This document shows positions 38,202-47,846 of a stretch of 64,000 nucleotides of DNA, one piece after another. The position numbers and the translations under genes were made by a program. How positions within the stretch are numbered: position 1 is the stretch's first letter; each line of letters begins with the position of its first letter. This DNA comes from Aquipseudomonas alcaligenes. Lineage in GTDB: Bacteria > Pseudomonadota > Gammaproteobacteria > Pseudomonadales > Pseudomonadaceae. The stretch is from the NCBI RefSeq assembly GCF_900156545.1, contig NZ_FTNW01000001.1:248001-312000 (forward strand), given 5' to 3'. The notes below the pieces were generated by a model. It was not told the DNA's origin and did not search any database. It saw nothing but the letters and a program-made list of their open reading frames with translations.

Positions 38202-38945
38202 TTAGAATTCCTGCACAGTTGGGCGCAGAACGATCTCGTTAATATCTACGTCAGCAGGCTGCTCAATTGCGAAGGCGATAGCTCGAGCGACGGATTCGGC
38301 GGGAATTGCTTGCTTGTAGAAGTCCACCACGAAATCGCGGCTCTGTTGGTGGGAGCTGCCGAATTTCAGTTCGGAGTCCACGGCGCCCGGTTCGATAGTC
38401 GTGGTGCGGATGCTGCCACCGACTTCGTGACGCAGTCCTTCGGAGATAGCCCGCACAGCAAACTTGGTGCCGCTGTACACGGTGCCACCTGGGCTGAACA
38501 CCTTCAGGCCTGCAACCGATGCGATGTTGATGAAGTGACCACTGTTTTGTTTCTGGAAGACTGGCAATGCAGCCGCGACTCCGTACAGCAGACCCTTGAT
38601 GTTGATATCGATCATACGATCCCACTCGTCAGTGCGAGCATCGCTGAGCGGTGCAATCGCCATCAGTCCGGCATTGTTGACCAGTACATCAATGCGACTG
38701 TAGGTGTCCACGGCACCTTGAATGAGCGTTTTGACCTCTTCCTGAGAGGTAACATCGGTCTGATACGCGATTGCCTGACCACCTGAATTGGTCAGCTCAG
38801 CCACCAATGCGTCGAGTTTATCTTTGCGACGTGCAGCCAGCACTACGCGAGCGCCAAGCGCAGCAAGGTGGCGTGCAGTAGCCTCACCCAGGCCGCTGCT
38901 GGCACCGGTGATAACGACAACTTTTCCAGAAATGTTATTGCTCAT
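38202..38945 (-). CDS. Short-chain dehydrogenase/reductase
   Basis: 247 aa from MSNNISGKVVVITGASSGLGEATARHLAALGARVVLAARR. The Rossmann motif is TGASSGLG, with NNAG at LVNNAGLMAI and the catalytic YxxxK at VYSGTKFAVRAI. It is a classical SDR, NADP-dependent to judge from the basic residues after the second strand (ARR); substrate unknown. The in-frame upstream extension is less likely than this ATG. Lower G+C than the neighbouring core genes. Confidence 0.9.
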   Translation of the reverse strand: MSNNISGKVVVITGASSGLGEATARHLAALGARVVLAARRKDKLDALVAELTNSGGQAIAYQTDVTSQEEVKTLIQGAVDTYSRIDVLVNNAGLMAIAPLSDARTDEWDRMIDINIKGLLYGVAAALPVFQKQNSGHFINIASVAGLKVFSPGGTVYSGTKFAVRAISEGLRHEVGGSIRTTTIEPGAVDSELKFGSSHQQSRDFVVDFYKQAIPAESVARAIAFAIEQPADVDINEIVLRPTVQEF

Positions 38946-39056
38946 GCTGAGAACCTCATCGGCGGTTTTGTGCTTCGCCATGGCTGGTAAACCTGGCAGT
39001 GCGCAAACTTTAGACCCATGATTGATCTCAATAAATGGAAATGATTGGATTATGCT

Positions 39057-39073
39057 ATTCCTGAAAATGGAAT
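39057..39073. promoter_or_regulatory. LysR-type operator palindrome in the SDR-lysR gap
   Basis: ATTCC-N7-GGAAT contains T-N11-A and lies just 16 nt before the lysR ATG, in the divergent gap. It could serve autoregulation and control of the SDR/MDR operon. Confidence 0.45.
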
Positions 39074-39089
39074 AAATGGGAGGAGCAAC

Positions 39090-40004
39090 ATGCTTAACCG
39101 CATGGAGATGGTTAGGATTTTTTGCACAGCAGCAGAGGCAGGTAGCTTCCGCGAAGCGGCAACTCGATTAGGCATCTCCCCACAAGGGGTGACTCGAGCC
39201 ATTCAAGCCCTGGAAACTGAGCTTGGCGAATCACTGTTCCACCGCAATACCCGCCAGGTGAGCATCACTGCTTTCGGTCAGGATTACGCCAAAGATGCCA
39301 GGTCAGCTCTGGATCATTTCGATACGCTATTCCGGTCGCACAGGACGGAGCCTGAGCTGTCAGGTAGGGTGGGGATTACGGCTCCACATGCTATTGGCAG
39401 GCGCTTCCTAATACCGTTTCTTCAGCCCCTGGCCGCTGCACATCCTGACCTGCAATTCGATCTCCGCTTGGAAGATCAGATGACTGATGCTGTTGAGGCG
39501 CATATCGATATTGGTATCAGGGTGGGGGTTATTCGCGACCGGCGCTACGTTGCACGTGCCTTAGCTCCCGTGCCGTTTTACGTTGTCGCGTGCCCGTCTC
39601 TCATAGGCCAAAAGACACCACCTAAATCTTTGGATGCCTTAGCTAAGCTGCCACTTTCAGTCCTGATCGACCGGAAAAATGGCCGCCCTTGGCCTTGGCT
39701 ATTTGCCGACGGGCAAACGTTCACGCCCAGGCAGCCAGCTCTTATCTGTGATGATCCCGATACGGAATTGGAAGCCACCCTGGCAGGCATGTGTTTTGGC
39801 CAAATTCCTGCCTACCTGGCTGAGCCTCATCTGCGGACAGGAAAGCTGGTTGCTGTTTTGGCTGATCTCGCTCCAGCGCCATGGGATCTGTTCATATACC
39901 GCCCGCAGCAGGGTCCTGTATCGAAGCGGGTGCGATTGGTGTACGACCACCTTAAGCAGGCTTTCTCAAACCCCAAGCTATTTCCCCAGGGCCTGGGGAC
40001 ATAG
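39090..40004 (+). CDS. LysR family transcriptional regulator (cassette)
   Basis: 304 aa from MLNRMEMVRIFCTAAEAGSFREAATRLGISPQGVTRAIQALETELGESLFHRNTRQV, with GGGAGGAG upstream. The N-terminal HTH is complete and the effector domain covers the rest. It is divergent from the SDR-MDR operon and very likely controls it. Codon use is less GC-rich than in core genes (for example TTT, TTA and AAA are frequent), consistent with acquisition together with its targets. Confidence 0.92.
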   Translation: MLNRMEMVRIFCTAAEAGSFREAATRLGISPQGVTRAIQALETELGESLFHRNTRQVSITAFGQDYAKDARSALDHFDTLFRSHRTEPELSGRVGITAPHAIGRRFLIPFLQPLAAAHPDLQFDLRLEDQMTDAVEAHIDIGIRVGVIRDRRYVARALAPVPFYVVACPSLIGQKTPPKSLDALAKLPLSVLIDRKNGRPWPWLFADGQTFTPRQPALICDDPDTELEATLAGMCFGQIPAYLAEPHLRTGKLVAVLADLAPAPWDLFIYRPQQGPVSKRVRLVYDHLKQAFSNPKLFPQGLGT

Positions 40005-40025
40005 CTTGAATACCTGCCAGCAATC

Positions 40026-40039
40026 GTCCGCTTTTGGCC
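40026..40039 (-). repeat. Right, inverted copy of the 14-bp flanking repeat
   Basis: GTCCGCTTTTGGCC, the reverse complement of the left copy at 37049-37062 with two differences. It lies between the cassette lysR and the Coq4-like gene. Confidence 0.4.
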
Positions 40040-40076
40040 GTTAGCTACCCCTCTGGGAATAAAGTCTTCTTCTAGC

Positions 40077-40694
40077 TCAGTACAAATCGCTACGCCTGGT
40101 CGGCTTTACCGCCTGGATAAAGCTGTAACCCAGGCCGATATCGGTGATCACGCGGGTGATCATGGCGGGGATGGCAATCAGCGCATGTATCAGCATGGCC
40201 AGCGCCGCGTAGGCGCTGAACTCGATGGCGCGCAGGGGTAGCGGCAGCGGATCGCGGCGGCTGTCCAGCAGCGCCTGGCGCAGGGCGGGCAGGTCGGGCC
40301 AGTGGTCGGCGTCGATCCGCTCGCGCATGGCCAGCGGGTACAGGTTACGGCTGCGGCCGCCGCGGCGGAAGGCGCGCCACATGCGTTTCGGCTGCAGTAC
40401 CAGGCCGGTGGAGAGGGCGATCAGGTTCATGGTGCCGAGCAGGGGCGAGTTGAGCATCGAGCCGGTGCCCAGCTCCCAGGCGCTGACCTCGCCTTCGCCG
40501 ATGCGCCCGGTGCTGTAGCCGGTCACGATGTGGTGCAGGTCGTGGTACTTGAGGTAGATGTGGCGCGTCTCGATGTTCGGCAGCGGCACCAGCAGGCAGC
40601 CGGTGTAGACCGGCACCGTGCAGGCCTGGCGGTCGGCGGTGTCGCTGAAGCCGCAGCGGCGGTAGAAGGCGGCGAGTTCTTCCCTGAGGGTCAT
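40077..40694 (-). CDS. Coq4-like protein at the end of the bat operon
   Basis: 205 aa from MTLREELAAFYRRCGF; AAGGA lies 8 nt upstream of this ATG, while an ATG 9 nt earlier has no spacing for one. It contains H51-D52-x2-H55-x11-E67 (HDLHHIVTGYSTGRIGEGE), the metal motif of the COQ4 family of ubiquinone biosynthesis. The C-terminus has a hydrophobic helix (AAYAALAMLIHALIAIPAMI-like), suggesting membrane association. In eukaryotes and alphaproteobacteria COQ4 acts on the C1 position of the quinone head group; the role in a Pseudomonas that has its own Ubi enzymes is not known. Operon position is after batD, 23 nt away. Confidence 0.78.
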   Translation of the reverse strand: MTLREELAAFYRRCGFSDTADRQACTVPVYTGCLLVPLPNIETRHIYLKYHDLHHIVTGYSTGRIGEGEVSAWELGTGSMLNSPLLGTMNLIALSTGLVLQPKRMWRAFRRGGRSRNLYPLAMRERIDADHWPDLPALRQALLDSRRDPLPLPLRAIEFSAYAALAMLIHALIAIPAMITRVITDIGLGYSFIQAVKPTRRSDLY

Positions 40695-40717
40695 GGGTTC
40701 CATCCTTGGCGTGTTTG

Positions 40718-42352
40718 TCAGCGCGGGTACAGGGGCGGCAGCGGGCTGCTCTCCTGCGGGCTGGCCGCTGCCTCCAGTGGCGGCAGGCTGCGAATGGCTT
40801 TCCACAGGCTTTCGCCCTGCCACTGATTGCCGGTTTCGCTGTAGAGCGCGCCGTTCAGACCGTCGAGAGCATCGGACAGGGTGGCGAAGCGCGCCGCCAT
40901 GTCGGCCAGGGTTTCCGGTTGCTGGCGTGCCCAGGCGTCCAGCGCCTGGCGGGTGGCCTGCGGGTCGTTGGCCAGGCAGGCGCGCTTGAGGTCGTCGAGC
41001 AGGGTGCGCGGGCTGGGGCCGGTCTGTGCGGTGGGCAGGATGGCCGGCTGGCGGCGCGCATGCCACCACAGGCCGAAGCCCAGCACGGTGGTCAGGGCGA
41101 GCAGGGCGCAGGCCAGCTGCCAGGGCCACAGCAGTACCTGGGCCGCATCGCGGGCGACGGCCTGGCCACCCACCGGGGCTTCCACCTCCAGGCTCGGGTT
41201 GCTCGCCACTTCCAGGGTGCGGGCCGGCAGGCTGGCGCTCTCCAGGCGGTCCAGTTCGGTGTTCCACCACAGCACCTGCACTTCCAGCAGGGTGATGCGG
41301 CCACTCTGGCTCGGTACCAGGGCCTCGCTTTCCTCGCGGCTGCCGATCAGGCCCTTGTCGTTGACCTCGTTGCGCTGCTGCGGCTGGTCCGGATAGCGCC
41401 GCAGGCCGGCGCTGTCCTGGATCGGCAGGGGCGGCAGCTGGGCGCTGGACAGGCCCTCGGCGCGCAGCATCAGGCTGCGGGTCAGCGAGTCACCGACGGT
41501 CACGGCCTTGGGCTCCGGGTTCCAGGCCTCGCTCAGGGTCAGCGCGCGCGCCGGCAGCCAGGGCACGTCGGCCGGCCAGCTGGCCGGGCGCGGCTTCACC
41601 TCGAGCGGGATTTCCGGCGACTTGACCCGCGTCGGCCGCCCGGGGCGCGGGCCGAAGGGGTTGAATTCATAGCCGTTGGAACGCTCCACCGGCGTGGCGC
41701 TGAACACCTGCGCAGGAATGCTCAGCTCGCCGCTCTGCTGCGGGAAGATGGCGTAGCGCAGCTCGATCACGCCGTGGCGCACGCCGTTGATGTCGGTCTC
41801 GAAGGTGCGTGGGTCGCCCAGTTGCTCGACGCGGGCGTCGGGGATGCTCAGCGGGGTCAGGCTGCTGTCGTCATACAGCGACACCGAGTGGTAGATGCGC
41901 AGGGTCAGCACCGCCTGGGCCTGCACATAGACGCTCTCGCGATCCAGGCTGGCGTCGATGAAGATCGGCGCCAGCTTGCCGCCGCTGGCGGGGTCGTTCT
42001 TCAGCACCTGCAGGGTGATCGGCTGGCTCTGTGCGTCGCCCAGCTTGAGTGGCGGCACCACCACATAGCCGCTCTGCCGCGGCAGCAGGGTGACGATCCA
42101 GCGGGTGCTGGAACGGGCCTGGCCGGCGAAGGTGGAGAGACGGTTCTCCTGGCGCGTGCTGACGACCTCGAACTGGTCGCGCAGCGGCGTGAGGTCGGGC
42201 ATGCCGAACTGGGTGACGTCCTCGGATTCGAGGATCAGGTCGAAGGTCTCGCCCTCGTTCAGGCGCGCGCGGTCGACGGTGGCGGAGAAGCCGGCGGCCC
42301 ACAGCTGGGTGCCGCACAGGCAGAGGAGGAGGGCGCAAAGCAGGCGTTTCAT
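40718..42352 (-). CDS. batD: BatD-type oxygen tolerance protein
   Basis: 544 aa from MKRLLCALLLCLCGTQLWAAGFSATVDRARLNEGETFDLILESED. A signal peptide (cleavage after QLWAA), then tandem Ig-like strands characteristic of BatD (YVVVPPLKLGDAQSQPI, EIPLEVKPRPAS), then one TM helix near residue 430 (WPWQLACALLALTTVLGFGLWW) and a cytoplasmic tail. BatD partners with VWA proteins and MoxR in several bacteria and is linked to stress tolerance; the molecular role is unknown. The ATG overlaps the end of the upstream VWA-TPR gene by 4 nt. A longer in-frame reading upstream is antisense noise. Confidence 0.88.
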   Translation of the reverse strand: MKRLLCALLLCLCGTQLWAAGFSATVDRARLNEGETFDLILESEDVTQFGMPDLTPLRDQFEVVSTRQENRLSTFAGQARSSTRWIVTLLPRQSGYVVVPPLKLGDAQSQPITLQVLKNDPASGGKLAPIFIDASLDRESVYVQAQAVLTLRIYHSVSLYDDSSLTPLSIPDARVEQLGDPRTFETDINGVRHGVIELRYAIFPQQSGELSIPAQVFSATPVERSNGYEFNPFGPRPGRPTRVKSPEIPLEVKPRPASWPADVPWLPARALTLSEAWNPEPKAVTVGDSLTRSLMLRAEGLSSAQLPPLPIQDSAGLRRYPDQPQQRNEVNDKGLIGSREESEALVPSQSGRITLLEVQVLWWNTELDRLESASLPARTLEVASNPSLEVEAPVGGQAVARDAAQVLLWPWQLACALLALTTVLGFGLWWHARRQPAILPTAQTGPSPRTLLDDLKRACLANDPQATRQALDAWARQQPETLADMAARFATLSDALDGLNGALYSETGNQWQGESLWKAIRSLPPLEAAASPQESSPLPPLYPR

Positions 42353-44118
42353 CGTGATCTTTCCTGGCGTTGCTGTTGTTCGTAAAGGAATTTGCGCCGC
42401 AGCAGCTCGCCCGGGTCGTCCGGAATCTGCCGCAGCCATTGTTCCAGCGCGTCGCGCTGCTCGCCGTCCAGTGGCTCGGCGCTGGCGCTCTGGGGTTCGT
42501 CCTGCGGGTCGCCGGCACCGGGTTGCGCCTGGCCGTCCGGCGCGGGCGGCTGATCGGCGCCATCGCGGGCCTGGCCCTGTTGCTGCGGCTGGGCGTTGGC
42601 TGGCGACTCCTGCGCTGGCTGTGGCTGCGCGGGGGCTTGCGAGTCCTGGGCCTGTTGCGGCTGACCGGGTTGGGGCTGGCCGGAGGAGGGCTGCGGTTGC
42701 TCCTCGCCCTGCTGCGGGTCGTCGTTCTGCTGGGACTGCTGTTGCTGCTGCTGTTTCTGCTGGCGCAGCAGCTGTTCGACCAGGGCCTTGTTGTGCAGCG
42801 CCGGCTGCAGCTCGGGGTCGCGTTCCAGCGCCTGTTCGTAGGCATCTACCGCCGCCGCCAGCTCGTTGCTCTTGGCCAGGGCGTTGCCGCGGTTGTAGTG
42901 GGCGATGGCGCTGTCGCTGCGGGCGAAGCGTTCCGCGGCGGCCGGGTAGTCGCCGGCGCGGTACAGCGCCTCGCCCTGCCACTGCGGATCACGGAAGTGC
43001 TCGGCGGCCTCCTTGGGTTTGTCCGCCTGCAACAGGCGCTCGCCCTGCTGGTCCGGGCGCAGCCAGAGGTCGTTCCAGCCCAGGGCGTAGCTCGGCTGTG
43101 GCGCCAGGCACAGCAGCAGCGGCAGGCAGAACAGCCAGCCGCGGCGTCCGGCGCAGGCGGCGAGCAGCAACAGTGGCAACAGCAGCCAGTGGCCCTGGTC
43201 GGCCCAGGCGGCCAGCTGGGTCGGTTCGGCGCCCTCGCGCAACTGCTCGGGGCCGGCGAGCAGGTCGAGGCCCTGCAGGTCGCTATCGTCCAGGCGCGCG
43301 CTGCGGTACTGGCCGCCCAGCTCGCTGGCGAAGCGGCGCAGGCTGGCGGCGTCCAGGCGCGGTACGAGGATGGCGCCCTGGGCATCCTTGAGGAAGCTGC
43401 CGTCAGCTCCTCGAATCGGCGCGCCCTCCGCGGTGCCAATACCAAGGATGGCCAGGCGCTCGCCGCGGTTACCCAGGGCGCTGCGCAGGCCGTCGCGCTC
43501 ATCCAGGCTCAGTTCGCTGCCGATCAGCAGCAGCCGGCCACGGCCCTGAGCCCCCTGGTCCAGCAGGTCCAGGGCGCGTTGCACTGCCAGGTCGGCGCGG
43601 CGCCCCGGCTCGGGCATGATCGAGGGTTTGACCGCCTCCAGCAGGTTGCGCGCGGTGGCCAGGTCATCGGACAGCGGGACCAGCACGTGGGCGCTGCCGG
43701 CATAGACGATGATCGCCGTCTGCGCGTCGCGGCGTGCCTGCAGCAGGTCGATGATCTTGCGCTTGGCCTGTTCCAGGCGGTTCGGCGCGGCATCGGTGGC
43801 GAGCATTGCCGGGGTCAGCTCAAGCAGCACCACCAGCGGGTCGGCGCGTTTCTGGCTGGCCTGTTCCAGGCGCTGCCAGCTGGGCCCGAGCAGGGCCAGC
43901 AGGGTGAGCAGCCAGGCCAGCCCGAGGGCGATCCACGGCAGCTTGTTGCTGCGCGCGCGGCCGGCGGTGAGCAGCACGGCCTGGAATGCCGCCGGCAGCA
44001 GCAACTGCCAGCGTCCGCTGCGCCGCTCGCGGTGCCACAGTTGCCAGAGCAGCCAGCCGAGCAGCGGCAGCAGGAGTAGCCAGAACGGGCGCAGCCACTG
44101 CGGCCAGAGCATCTCCAT
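42349..44118 (-). CDS. batB: VWA-TPR protein (BatB/BatC fusion-like)
   Basis: 589 aa from MEMLWPQWLRPFWLLLLPLLGWLLW. Two N-terminal TM segments are followed by a von Willebrand A domain whose metal site is degenerate (LVVLLELTPAMLATD in place of DxSxS). A further TM region (GHWLLLPLLLLAACAGRRGWLFCLPLLLC) precedes TPR-like repeats (ALYRAGDYPAAAERFARSDSAIAHYNRGNALA). The C-terminus is a low-complexity Gln/Pro/Ala-rich tail. Bacteroides encodes the VWA and TPR parts as separate batB and batC; here they are one protein. Its ATG overlaps the previous stop by 1 nt. Confidence 0.85.
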   Translation of the reverse strand: MEMLWPQWLRPFWLLLLPLLGWLLWQLWHRERRSGRWQLLLPAAFQAVLLTAGRARSNKLPWIALGLAWLLTLLALLGPSWQRLEQASQKRADPLVVLLELTPAMLATDAAPNRLEQAKRKIIDLLQARRDAQTAIIVYAGSAHVLVPLSDDLATARNLLEAVKPSIMPEPGRRADLAVQRALDLLDQGAQGRGRLLLIGSELSLDERDGLRSALGNRGERLAILGIGTAEGAPIRGADGSFLKDAQGAILVPRLDAASLRRFASELGGQYRSARLDDSDLQGLDLLAGPEQLREGAEPTQLAAWADQGHWLLLPLLLLAACAGRRGWLFCLPLLLCLAPQPSYALGWNDLWLRPDQQGERLLQADKPKEAAEHFRDPQWQGEALYRAGDYPAAAERFARSDSAIAHYNRGNALAKSNELAAAVDAYEQALERDPELQPALHNKALVEQLLRQQKQQQQQQSQQNDDPQQGEEQPQPSSGQPQPGQPQQAQDSQAPAQPQPAQESPANAQPQQQGQARDGADQPPAPDGQAQPGAGDPQDEPQSASAEPLDGEQRDALEQWLRQIPDDPGELLRRKFLYEQQQRQERSR

Positions 44119-45137
44119 CAGCTGCGCCCTCCGATGCGGGCGTTCAGCGCCTGCCAGCGCTGCGGCCACAGCTCGCGCGCCACCAGCAACAGGCTGACCA
44201 GCAGGGCCGCGGCCAGCGGCCAGGGATACAGGGCCTTGGCCGGGCGGGCACGGGTGGGCAGCTGGGCTGCCGGTTCCAGCTGGTCGAGGGTCTCCTCGAT
44301 GCGTTGCAGCTCCTCGCTGGTGCGGGCGCGGAAGTAGGCGCCGCCGGTCTGCTCGGCGATGTCGATCAGGGTGGCTTCGTCCAGGTCCACCCCGGGGTTC
44401 AGCCCGAGCATGCCCATGATGCCGCTCTGCTGTGGGTCGGAGCCGATGCCGATGGTGTAGATCTTGACCTTCTGCTCGGCGGCCAGGCGCGCGGCGACCT
44501 TGGGTTCGATCTCGCCGCCGTTGTTGGCACCGTCGGTGATCAGCACCAGCACGCGGCTGTCGGCCGGGCGCTGGCGCAGGCGCTTGACGGCCAGGCCGAT
44601 GGCATCACCGATGGCGGTCTGCGGCCCGGCGATGTTGATCAGCGCCTCGTCCAGCCAGGTGCGCACGGTGTGGCGGTCGAAGGTCAGCGGCGACTGCAGG
44701 TAGGCGCGGCTGCCGAACAGGATCAGGCCGATGCGGTCGCCGCGGCGGTCCTCGATGAAGTCGCCGAACAGCTTCTTCACCAGTTCCAGGCGCTGGATGT
44801 CCTCGCCTTCCCACTGCATGTCGTCGTGGTCCATGGAGCCGGAGACATCCACCGCCAGCAGCAGGTCGCGGCCGCTGGTGGGCAGCGGCAGCGGCTCGCC
44901 GACCCATTCCGGGCGGGCGGCGGCAAGAATCAGGAACATCCACAGCAGCACGAAGGGCGCCTGCTGGCGCCAGGCCGGCAGGTTGGCGCGGGCACGCTGG
45001 CCACTGAGGCCCTCCAGCTCATTGAGGAAGCTGACCTTGAGCGCCGCCTCGCCGCTGTCGGCCGCCGGCAGCAAGGCGCGCAGCAGCCAGGGCAGCGGCG
45101 CGAGCAGGAAGATCCAGGGCCAGGCGAACTCAAACAT
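44118..45137 (-). CDS. batA: VWA domain protein (BatA-like)
   Basis: 339 aa. Two N-terminal hydrophobic segments (FAWPWIFLLAPLPWLLRAL and FVLLWMFLILAAARPEW), a VWA domain with an intact MIDAS (LLLAVDVSGSMDHDD, then TAIGDAIG and ITDGANNGGE), and a C-terminal TM helix (WPLAAALLVSLLLVAREL). It is an inner-membrane protein exposing a metal-binding VWA domain, the typical MoxR client. It overlaps the DUF4381 gene by 8 nt. Confidence 0.92.
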   Translation of the reverse strand: MFEFAWPWIFLLAPLPWLLRALLPAADSGEAALKVSFLNELEGLSGQRARANLPAWRQQAPFVLLWMFLILAAARPEWVGEPLPLPTSGRDLLLAVDVSGSMDHDDMQWEGEDIQRLELVKKLFGDFIEDRRGDRIGLILFGSRAYLQSPLTFDRHTVRTWLDEALINIAGPQTAIGDAIGLAVKRLRQRPADSRVLVLITDGANNGGEIEPKVAARLAAEQKVKIYTIGIGSDPQQSGIMGMLGLNPGVDLDEATLIDIAEQTGGAYFRARTSEELQRIEETLDQLEPAAQLPTRARPAKALYPWPLAAALLVSLLLVARELWPQRWQALNARIGGRS

Positions 45138-45627
45138 GCTTGCGGATCCAGGTGTCGACGGCCTGGTTGAGACCGTTGATGGCCTTGTCGTCGAGGCTGC
45201 AGTGGCTGCGGTAGGTGCCCTCGACCAGGATCATCCAGCGGGTCAGGCCGGCAGCCGGGCAGCGGCTGTCGAGGAAGGCCAGCCAGGCGCGGCCGCTGAG
45301 CACGTGGCTGTTGTCGTTGGGGTAATGCGCGCGTGCCAGGCGCTTGAGCAGGGCGTTGAGCTGCTGCAGCCAGGGGCCGGCATGCTGGCCGTCGTAGGGG
45401 CGCACCAGGCGCGCCAGCTCGGCCAGGGCGGCCTGGCGCAGCGGGTCGAGCGGTTGCTCCTGGGTTTGCACGGCCTGCCGCCGTTGCGGCAGGTAGCGGC
45501 GCAGGTACCACAGGCTCCAGAGCAGCAGCGGCAGCAGTACCAGCAGGGCCCACCAGCCGGGTGCCAGCGGCCACCAGGAAACCGGCAGCGGGGCGATGGT
45601 CGGTTGCAGCTGATCGAGAGGGTTCAT
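45130..45627 (-). CDS. DUF4381 membrane protein
   Basis: 165 aa. MNPLDQLQPTIAPLPVSWWPLAPGWWALLVLLPLLLWSLWYLRRYLP has the DUF4381 start with one TM helix. The cytoplasmic part has AALAELARLVRPYDG and LARAHYPNDNSHVLSGRAWLAFLDSR. It always occurs between DUF58 and the BatA-type gene in this operon type. Function unknown. It overlaps the DUF58 gene by 4 nt. Confidence 0.9.
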   Translation of the reverse strand: MNPLDQLQPTIAPLPVSWWPLAPGWWALLVLLPLLLWSLWYLRRYLPQRRQAVQTQEQPLDPLRQAALAELARLVRPYDGQHAGPWLQQLNALLKRLARAHYPNDNSHVLSGRAWLAFLDSRCPAAGLTRWMILVEGTYRSHCSLDDKAINGLNQAVDTWIRKHV

Positions 45628-46565
45628 GCGCGCTTGCCCGCCTGCGGGCCGCTCAGGTGATCGCGCAGCTGCTCGATCAGGTCTTGCGCGGTGCTCAGCG
45701 CCAGCAGTGGCACGCCGAGCTTCTGCGCCAGGCGTTGCCAGCGCGCGCGGCGCTGTTCGGCCAGGCCGCCGTAGGCCACGCGCAGGTCAGCGCCGCGCGT
45801 GTCCAGCTCCAGCTGGGCGCCGCGTTCGAAGAAGCGCAGCAGGCCGGCGTCGGGCAGTTCGTGGTCGAGCGGGTCGGACACCGGCAGCAGGATCAGGTCG
45901 GTGTGCCGGGCCAGCAGGGCGAGCTGCTGTTCGGCGGCATCGTTCAGGGTGCGCTCGTCGCAGACGATGATCACCAGGCTGCCCGGGCGCAGCACTTCGC
46001 GTGCGCGGCGCAGGGCCAGGCCGAAGCTGTCGCGCTCGCCGGCGGCCTCCGGGTGCAGGGCCTGGTTGACGCGGGCCAGGCGGTTGAGCAGCTGCAGCAG
46101 GCTCTGCTTGCTGCGCCGCGGCTTGATCTCGTGGTGCTCGGCATCGCCGAATACCAGGCCGCCGATGCGGTCGTTGTGGGCCAGTGCTGACCAGCCGAAC
46201 AGGCTGGCGGCCTGCGCGGCGAGCACCGACTTGAACTGCAGGGCCGAGCCGAAGAACAGCCGGCGGCTCTGTTCGACCATGATGAAGATCGGCCGCTCGC
46301 GCTCCTCATGGAACAGCTTGGTGTGCGGCTCCTGGGTGCGCGCGGTGACGCGCCAGTCGATGGTGCGCACGTCGTCGCCGGCCTGGTACACGCGCACCTG
46401 GTCGAAGTCGACGCCGCGCCCGCGCAGCTTGGAATGGTGCAGGCCGATCAGCGGGCTGCGCCGCGCGGGCGTGGAGAACAGTTGCACCTCGCGCACGCGA
46501 TGGCGCATCTCGATCAGCTCGGCGAGGCTGACGCGGATGCCGGGGGGCGTGGGCTGGATATGCAT
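45624..46565 (-). CDS. DUF58 domain protein
   Basis: 313 aa. GLHHSKLRGRGVDFDQVRVYQAGDDVRTIDWRVTARTQEPHTKLFHEERERP is the DUF58 core, followed by a VWA-like part (FIMVEQSRRLFFGSALQFK...). The protein has no TM segment, so it is the soluble element of the system. It couples MoxR action to the VWA proteins in proposed models; the mechanism is unknown. A 189-nt spacer containing repeats separates it from moxR. Confidence 0.92.
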   Translation of the reverse strand: MHIQPTPPGIRVSLAELIEMRHRVREVQLFSTPARRSPLIGLHHSKLRGRGVDFDQVRVYQAGDDVRTIDWRVTARTQEPHTKLFHEERERPIFIMVEQSRRLFFGSALQFKSVLAAQAASLFGWSALAHNDRIGGLVFGDAEHHEIKPRRSKQSLLQLLNRLARVNQALHPEAAGERDSFGLALRRAREVLRPGSLVIIVCDERTLNDAAEQQLALLARHTDLILLPVSDPLDHELPDAGLLRFFERGAQLELDTRGADLRVAYGGLAEQRRARWQRLAQKLGVPLLALSTAQDLIEQLRDHLSGPQAGKRA

Positions 46566-46596
46566 GGGGCGCGGAACCTCAGCCTACGGCGCAGGA

Positions 46597-46734
46597 GTGC
46601 TCCCTCTCCCACGAGTGGGAGAGAGCCGGGGATAGAGTAGTGCGGCCGATGACCCTCTCCCCCCGCCCCTCTCCCATAAATGGGAGAGGGGCGAAAGCCG
46701 CTTTGGCCCCTCTCCCGCATGCGGGAGATGGAAG
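46597..46734. repeat. CCCTCTCCC/GGGAGAGGG repeat cluster inside the moxR-DUF58 gap
   Basis: Three small palindromes of the same family: CCCTCTCCC-ACGAG-TGGGAGAG, CCCCTCTCCC-ATAAA-TGGGAGAGGGG and CCCCTCTCCC-GCATGC-GGGAGA. They separate moxR from the rest of its operon, where a direct overlap would be expected from the tight spacing of the other genes. Confidence 0.75.
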
Positions 46735-46754
46735 GTTGGCTGTCGTGCGCGGCA

Positions 46755-47714
<960 letters not shown>

Positions 47715-47846
47715 CGAGAATCTTCCTGGAAAGGGACTGACCGGTGCCGGATTCGGGTGGTCGGGCTGCCAACTCTACTGCATTGGCGGGTGCGCTTGCA
47801 TGCCCTCGGGATGGGCTCTGCCGACCAGCTCCACTTCCGTGGTGGC

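Noticed and set aside
40718..42982. A longer BatD reading starting near 42982
   Set aside because: The upstream part runs antisense-like through the VWA-TPR gene in another frame; the signal peptide at 42352 is a clear start.
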